Source: CALMEC01 sp964393105
Lineage (GTDB): Bacteria; Actinomycetota; Thermoleophilia; Miltoncostaeales; Miltoncostaeaceae
NCBI GenBank assembly: GCA_964393105.1
Contig: CAYMSM010000048.1
Coordinates: forward strand, 1 to 9,457
Reading direction: 5' to 3'
Length of the DNA stretch: 9,457 nucleotides
How positions within the stretch are numbered: the first letter of the stretch is position 1; each line of letters opens with the position of its first letter. The notes beneath the pieces are model-generated. The model saw only the letters and a list, made by a program, of their open reading frames with translations, was not told the DNA's origin and searched no databases. This document shows, in pieces, positions 5,948 through 9,457 of the stretch. The translations under genes were made by a program, and so were the position numbers.

Positions 5948-8448
5948 TCGCCCCGCCCTGGATGCGACGCGTTGGCCTGCTCGCTGCAGGGGCTCTGGCC
6001 TCGACTGCACCGGTGCTCTTGGCAGACCAGACCGCAGACGAGGTCGCGACGGCGCCCGTGCGCGCCCTTGCCGCCGCCGACGCGTGGCGCGATGTGCTCG
6101 AGGCCCACCGTGCCCCGCAGCTGCCGCCGCCCGCCGATACGGAGTCGGCAATCGTCGTGCTGAACGGGCCTGCGGTCGCCGACCACGCGGCGGCCGATCG
6201 CGCGGCAGCCATGTCGCAGATCGCGCTGCAACAGGCATCGGTCGAGCCGGCGCTCCTCGGCCTCGGCGCGACGATCAACTTCCGGTACCGGGCACTGGTC
6301 AACGGGTTCGGCGTCCGCGTTCCCACGGGTCGGCTCGCTCTCGTTGCCCAACTGCCGGAGGTCAAGGCGATCTACCCGGTCACCTACATGGCCCCCGCGC
6401 AGGACTCCGCCGTCGATCCTCAGGCGCAGCCACTGCCTGGCGGTGACGCGCTGCCGCAGCCGGACCAGCCCGCCACGGGTCCAGCTCCGGCCACGATCGC
6501 CATGATCGACGCCGGGATTCAGCCCGAACACCCGTGGCTCGGCGGCGCGATCGGGTCAGACCGGCTGATCGTGGGGGGTGCGGACTTCGTCACCGGCAAC
6601 CCAGGGCCCCAAGCCAGTGCCGACGGGCGGTTTGCCGAGGCGCACGGGACCGAGGTCGCCGGGCTCGTGCTGCGTAGCCCGGCGCTTGCGGGCCTGCCGC
6701 CGGAGCGCGTACCGCGCCTTCTGGCCTACCGTGTGGTGGCCCGTGAGTTCGTCGATGGACGGGCGCGTCCGTTGGCACGGACGGACCGGGTGCTGGCTGC
6801 GCTTGAGCGCGGGGTCGACCCGAACCTCGACGGCAACCTCGACGATCACGCCCAGGTGATACTGCTCGGTGTGGCCCGCGGGTTCGAGGGTGGGGGGTCC
6901 GACCCGATCGAGGCGGCGGCGGTCGCCGCTGACGCGGCCGGATCGCTGGTGGTGGCCCCGGCAGGAAACGACGGGCCGACGTTCGGGGCAGTCGGCTCCG
7001 TCGGCGGGCCGGCCGCGTCCGACAAGGTCCTGACGGTGGGCGGCGTCGGTGCTCCAATCGCACCGCGCACCGCAGATCTGGAGCTGGTAGTAGGACCCGC
7101 AGAAGCGCGGCTCGCGGGGCTTCCGTTGATCGGGCCGGCGCCCCCGCCTGCCACGTTGCCGGTCGTCGTACTTGCCGGTGTGGATGGCCTGGCGCGCGGT
7201 GACGAGGCACGCGACTACGCCGACGCGCACGGGGCCAGCCGCGTCAGCGGCGCAATCGCCGTTGTCGGCCGGGGCGGCGACACGCTGGCCAACAAGGCGC
7301 GCGCGGCGGCCCAGGCCGGTGCGGTCGGGCTGGCGGTGTGGGATCACGACGGCCCGGGTCTCTTCCCTGGTATCCGCGCCGGGGCCGACATCCCCATTCC
7401 GATCATCGGCCTTGGCTCGCGGCAGGGCCGGGTGCTGGTCGAGCACCCGCAGTTTGCGGCCCGCATCGTCGAACGCCCGGATCGTGCCGCGGTCGAGTCC
7501 GTGCCGTCGTTCTCGTCACGTGGCCCGACCGCCGACGGCCACTTGGAGCCCGATGTCGTGGCGCCCGCCGTCGACGTCGAGACCGCGTATCCGGGGCCCG
7601 CCGGTCAGGCGCTGATCGCACGGATGAGCGGGACGAGCGCCGCCGCGGCCCAGGTGGCGGCGATGGCGTTGCGCGTGCGCGTCGATCGGCCCGAACTCAG
7701 CCCCGCGGACGTCCGCAGCCTGTTCGTCCAGGCAGCGCAACCGTTGCCGGGTGCGCCCGTGACCGACCAGGGCGCAGGGCGCGCGCGTCTCCCCGGGGCG
7801 TTCCCCGTTGCGGTCGAGCCGGCGGTGCTCTCCGGCGTACGGTCGCCGACGGTCGCGACGCGCATCACGTTGCAGCTGCACGATCTGGCGGGTGCCGGAG
7901 GCAGCTATCGGGTTGGCATCAGCACGCCTGCAGAGGTCGTCGTTGATCCGAGCGATCCGATCGAACTCGGCCCGGGTGCCCGCGCGGAGGTCACGGTCGA
8001 GGTCCCGGCAGGGTCGGACACGTTCTCGGGGACGCTCCACGTGCTCACTCCCGACGGGCGGACGGTGGGCGTCGCGCCGGTATTCGCCGCGCCGAAGCCT
8101 GGTGTGCCCAAGGTGGCGCTCGGTGTGCCGCTGGTCCGCGTGGCGGGCGACACCGCCGAGGCGCGGGTGACGATCGGCTTCGTCGGTCGCAGCGGTCCGG
8201 CCCTGGTCGTCTCGCCGTTGCACGACTTGGGTCTGTGGCTCGTCCCGGCCGGGGGGGCGGCTCCGATCCGGATGGCAGGCGACAAGCAGGTCGGAGACTG
8301 GCCCGCCGGCACCTACCGGTTCATGCTGACCCGCAGGCGAGTCGACGGGAAGGAACTCCCCGCCGGCCGGTATCGCCTGCGCGTCCAGGGCTTCGGCCCC
8401 GACGGGGCCCCCCTGGTCCGCGAAAGCAAGGTCTTCCGCCTCCGGTAA
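5944..8448 (+). CDS. Secreted subtilisin-family (S8) serine protease with PA domain
   Basis: A predicted exported endopeptidase of 834 residues. The N-terminus has arginines followed by a hydrophobic segment (about 9-27), consistent with a signal peptide. An I9-type propeptide-like region covers about 67-150. The catalytic domain follows, with Asp189 (AMIDAG), His234 (AHGTEVAG), oxyanion Asn342 (PAGNDG) and Ser565 (MSGTSAA). A protease-associated (PA) domain is inserted at about 405-505, recognisable by VVGRGGDTLANKARAAAQAGAVG. FSSRGP is at 523-528. DPNLDGNLDDH (292-302) looks like the calcium-type loop of Vpr-like subtilases. Two beta-rich domains fill about 625-834. GTG 5944 overlaps the tsaD stop (GTGA); ATG 5962 is an alternative, and the open frame upstream is tsaD in another frame. 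The family and triad are clear. The substrate, and any link to the t6A genes, are unknown. Confidence 0.93.
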   Translation: MIAPPWMRRVGLLAAGALASTAPVLLADQTADEVATAPVRALAAADAWRDVLEAHRAPQLPPPADTESAIVVLNGPAVADHAAADRAAAMSQIALQQASVEPALLGLGATINFRYRALVNGFGVRVPTGRLALVAQLPEVKAIYPVTYMAPAQDSAVDPQAQPLPGGDALPQPDQPATGPAPATIAMIDAGIQPEHPWLGGAIGSDRLIVGGADFVTGNPGPQASADGRFAEAHGTEVAGLVLRSPALAGLPPERVPRLLAYRVVAREFVDGRARPLARTDRVLAALERGVDPNLDGNLDDHAQVILLGVARGFEGGGSDPIEAAAVAADAAGSLVVAPAGNDGPTFGAVGSVGGPAASDKVLTVGGVGAPIAPRTADLELVVGPAEARLAGLPLIGPAPPPATLPVVVLAGVDGLARGDEARDYADAHGASRVSGAIAVVGRGGDTLANKARAAAQAGAVGLAVWDHDGPGLFPGIRAGADIPIPIIGLGSRQGRVLVEHPQFAARIVERPDRAAVESVPSFSSRGPTADGHLEPDVVAPAVDVETAYPGPAGQALIARMSGTSAAAAQVAAMALRVRVDRPELSPADVRSLFVQAAQPLPGAPVTDQGAGRARLPGAFPVAVEPAVLSGVRSPTVATRITLQLHDLAGAGGSYRVGISTPAEVVVDPSDPIELGPGARAEVTVEVPAGSDTFSGTLHVLTPDGRTVGVAPVFAAPKPGVPKVALGVPLVRVAGDTAEARVTIGFVGRSGPALVVSPLHDLGLWLVPAGGAAPIRMAGDKQVGDWPAGTYRFMLTRRRVDGKELPAGRYRLRVQGFGPDGAPLVRESKVFRLR

Positions 8449-8458
8449 ACATTCAGCC

Positions 8459-8530
8459 GCAGTCAGCGCTTGAGACGCCCGAAGGGCGGCTCATAGGCCG
8501 CCCAAGTGCCGTGCTGAATGCGGCGCATAG
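8459..8530. repeat. Structured intergenic repeat, copy 1
   Basis: Copy 1 starts GCAGTCAGCGCTTGAG and shares its flanks with copy 2, 78 bp away. GAG (8472-8474) and CTC (8490-8492) bracket a stem of CGCCC (8476-8480) with GGGCG (8484-8488) and a GAA loop. A second pairing is GCCGC (8497-8501) with GCGGC (8520-8524). About seven of the 41 positions after CTC differ from copy 2. Confidence 0.85.
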
Positions 8531-8536
8531 TCCACG

Positions 8537-8605
8537 GCAGTCAGCGTTTGAGCCCCTTCAGGGGCTCATAGGCCGCCGAAGTTCCGTGCCGAGGGCGGCG
8601 TATGG
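8537..8605. repeat. Structured intergenic repeat, copy 2
   Basis: Copy 2 has the same outer sequence as copy 1. Its inner hairpin is GAGCCCC (8550-8556) with GGGGCTC (8561-8567) and a TTCA loop, so the stem is kept although its sequence and length differ from copy 1. A second stem is GCCGCC (8572-8577) with GGCGGC (8594-8599), extended across one mismatch by CATA (8567-8570) with TATG (8601-8604). Confidence 0.85.
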
Positions 8606-8606
8606 G

Positions 8607-8636
8607 TATCTGATAGTTTGTATCCAATTGATACAA
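8607..8636. promoter_or_regulatory. Rex-operator-like palindrome upstream of rex
   Basis: TTGTATCCAATTGATACAA (8618-8636) is a perfect 7-5-7 inverted repeat in an AT-rich island, 36 bp before the rex start. Its TTGT...ACAA ends match the ends of known Rex operators, but the spacing is one base longer than the usual 18-bp site. A smaller inverted repeat, TATCTGATA (8607-8615), lies beside it. Autoregulation by Rex is a plausible inference. Promoter hexamers are not clear. Confidence 0.5.
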
Positions 8637-8672
8637 GCTCCGCCGGGTGGGGCGGGTGACGGAAGGAAGTGG

Positions 8673-9296
8673 GTGGCACAGGATCGGCTCACGCTCGGCG
8701 TCGCGACGCGGCTGTCGCGGTACCTCCAGGTGTTGACGCAGTCGAAGAAGATGGGCAAGAGCTCCATCTCGTCCCAGGCGATCTCCGAGTACACGAACGT
8801 CAACCCGACGCAGATCAGGCGCGACCTGTCGGGGTTCGGCAAGTTCGGAAAGCGGGGCGTCGGCTACGACATCGACACCCTGATCGCGCAGATCAGGAAG
8901 ATCCTGCGCACGTCGGGCCAGCACAACATCGCCCTGTTCGGATCGGGAAACCTGGGCCAGGCCATCGCGAGCAGCGGCGTGTTCGCCGACCATGGATTTC
9001 GGATCTCTGCGATCTTCGACGTCGACCCCGACAAGGTCGGACTTAGCATCGGCGACATCACGGTCCGCCACTACTCCGAGCTGCCCCAGGTCGTCGGCGG
9101 CGACGGCATCATGGTCGGCGTGCTTGCGGTGCCCGGTCACGCGGCCCAGATGGTCGCAGACGACCTCGTCTCCTCCGGCGTCAAGATCATCTTCAACTAC
9201 TCGGATGCCCTGCTCTCCGTCCCGTCCGACGTCACGGTCCACACATCGAGCCCGGCGGTGGAGCTGCTCTACGCGCTGTACTTCTACTTGACGTGA
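8673..9296 (+). CDS. rex: Redox-sensing transcriptional repressor Rex
   Basis: Rex is a dimeric repressor that binds DNA when NAD+ is high and lets go when NADH rises, controlling respiratory and fermentative genes. The protein has 207 residues, a typical length. The N-terminal winged helix (about 1-75) contains ISSQAISEYTNVNPTQIRRD (32-51) and the DNA-contact stretch SGFGKFGKRGVGY (53-65). The Rossmann fold carries GSGNLG at 90-95, DVDPDK at 116-121 and NYSDALL at 175-181. The C-terminal helix SSPAVELLYALYFYL (192-206) is the domain-swapped dimer element. The start is GTG 8673 with GGAAGGA about 7 nt upstream; the open frame before it runs through the repeats and the subtilase in another frame. 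The palindrome at 8618-8636 suggests autoregulation. Its usual neighbours, such as hemA, would lie beyond the window. Confidence 0.96.
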   Translation: MAQDRLTLGVATRLSRYLQVLTQSKKMGKSSISSQAISEYTNVNPTQIRRDLSGFGKFGKRGVGYDIDTLIAQIRKILRTSGQHNIALFGSGNLGQAIASSGVFADHGFRISAIFDVDPDKVGLSIGDITVRHYSELPQVVGGDGIMVGVLAVPGHAAQMVADDLVSSGVKIIFNYSDALLSVPSDVTVHTSSPAVELLYALYFYLT

Positions 9297-9319
9297 GGTG
9301 TTCGTCCGCGTTTCAACTA

Positions 9320-9457
9320 AGTGGTCGCTCTCGTAAGTACGGGCACGTATCCCGAGCGAAAACCGAGTCAGGCAAGGACGCAGTGTCTTGCCGCTATCGG
9401 TACCCATAACGGTGAGACCGAGGACACCGCCTGGCGAAGGTTTGCAGCCGGGATACG
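9320..9457. repeat. Right copy of the 138-bp inverted terminal repeat
   Basis: This is the exact reverse complement of 1-138, beginning 24 nt after the rex stop. The internal inverted ends fall at 9346-9354 and 9449-9457, and the hairpin at 9371-9392. A plus-strand frame beginning GTG GTC GCT at 9321, directly after an in-frame TAA, stays open to the window edge. It encodes the same unrecognised peptide as the minus strand of the left copy. There is no Shine-Dalgarno before it, so I do not call a gene. Confidence 0.93.

Larger units (their letters stand above)
8449..8672. other. Non-coding region between subtilase and rex
   Basis: This 224-nt intergenic stretch contains no convincing gene. 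It holds a pair of tandem structured repeats (8459-8605) and then an AT-rich patch (about 8601-8640) with palindromes upstream of rex. CATTCAGC (8450-8457) can also pair with GCTGAATG (8513-8520), which would enclose the first repeat's hairpin. No T-run follows any hairpin, so there is no classical intrinsic terminator. Confidence 0.7.

Noticed and set aside
8550..8567. Hairpin in repeat copy 2 as an intrinsic terminator of the subtilase
   Set aside because: The stem is strong but is followed by ATAGG rather than a T-run, and it is part of a repeated unit.
8459..8605. CRISPR or integron attC array
   Set aside because: There are only two diverged copies with no unique spacers of regular length, and no cas or integrase gene nearby.
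8235..8672. Upstream extension of rex into the subtilase and repeats
   Set aside because: The extra residues encode nothing Rex-like. GTG 8673 has a good Shine-Dalgarno and gives the family N-terminus.
8541..9407. 288-codon minus-strand open frame opposite rex, starting in the right terminal repeat
   Set aside because: It is antisense to rex, and its continuity through the repeat edge is accidental. In the left copy the same frame stops at 138-140.
1..9457. Whole window as a transposon with 138-bp terminal inverted repeats
   Set aside because: The interior is housekeeping genes and contains no transposase, recombinase or accessory cargo. A repeat-bounded contig is simpler.
1..9457. Circular replicon
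   Set aside because: The shared ends are inverted, not direct, so they do not support joining into a circle.

Overview
The window is a compact, GC-rich bacterial chromosomal segment. It has frequent GTG/TTG starts, stop/start overlaps of the NTGA type and very short gaps between genes. Its gene content is panC-panD-panB on the minus strand, and a family 4 uracil-DNA glycosylase, tsaE-tsaB-rimI-tsaD, a secreted subtilase and rex on the plus strand. This fits a high-GC Actinomycetota. The style of the Rex, UDG and subtilase proteins makes me lean towards Thermoleophilia, but that is inference without a database search; Chloroflexota is a weaker alternative.

Layout. Positions 1-138 and 9320-9457 are an exact 138-bp inverted repeat closing both ends of the window, visibly less GC-rich than the core. 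Positions 234-2319 (minus) hold a three-gene pantothenate operon: panC, then panD after 11 nt, then panB through a GTGA overlap. Positions 2320-2580 are a divergent promoter region with a good minus-strand -35/-10 pair for panC, a 16-bp inverted repeat, and a -10 element placed for leaderless udg transcription. Positions 2581-8448 (plus) form one tightly packed gene train: udg, tsaE, tsaB, rimI, tsaD and a subtilisin-family protease. Every junction overlaps, with NTGA overlaps at four of the five and a 59-nt overlap at tsaE/tsaB. Positions 8449-8672 are non-coding and hold a tandem pair of structured ~70-nt repeats followed by an AT-rich patch with a Rex-operator-like palindrome. Positions 8673-9296 encode the redox-sensing repressor Rex.

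How the genes work together. PanB and PanC with PanD make pantoate, beta-alanine and pantothenate for coenzyme A. TsaE, TsaB and TsaD are the bacterial threonylcarbamoyl-transfer machinery for tRNA t6A37; RimI acetylates N-termini of ribosomal or other proteins. UDG removes uracil from DNA. Rex senses NADH/NAD+ and probably controls its own promoter. The link between the exported protease and the t6A genes is positional only.

Most of the window is ordinary housekeeping DNA. The points worth a second look are the inverted terminal repeat, the two intergenic repeats whose hairpin is kept while its sequence changes, the apparent CTG start of tsaE forced by overlap with a clamp-binding-like C-terminus of UDG, and the Rex-operator-like site with non-standard spacing. 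I saw no tRNA, rRNA, CRISPR array or recognisable transposase.
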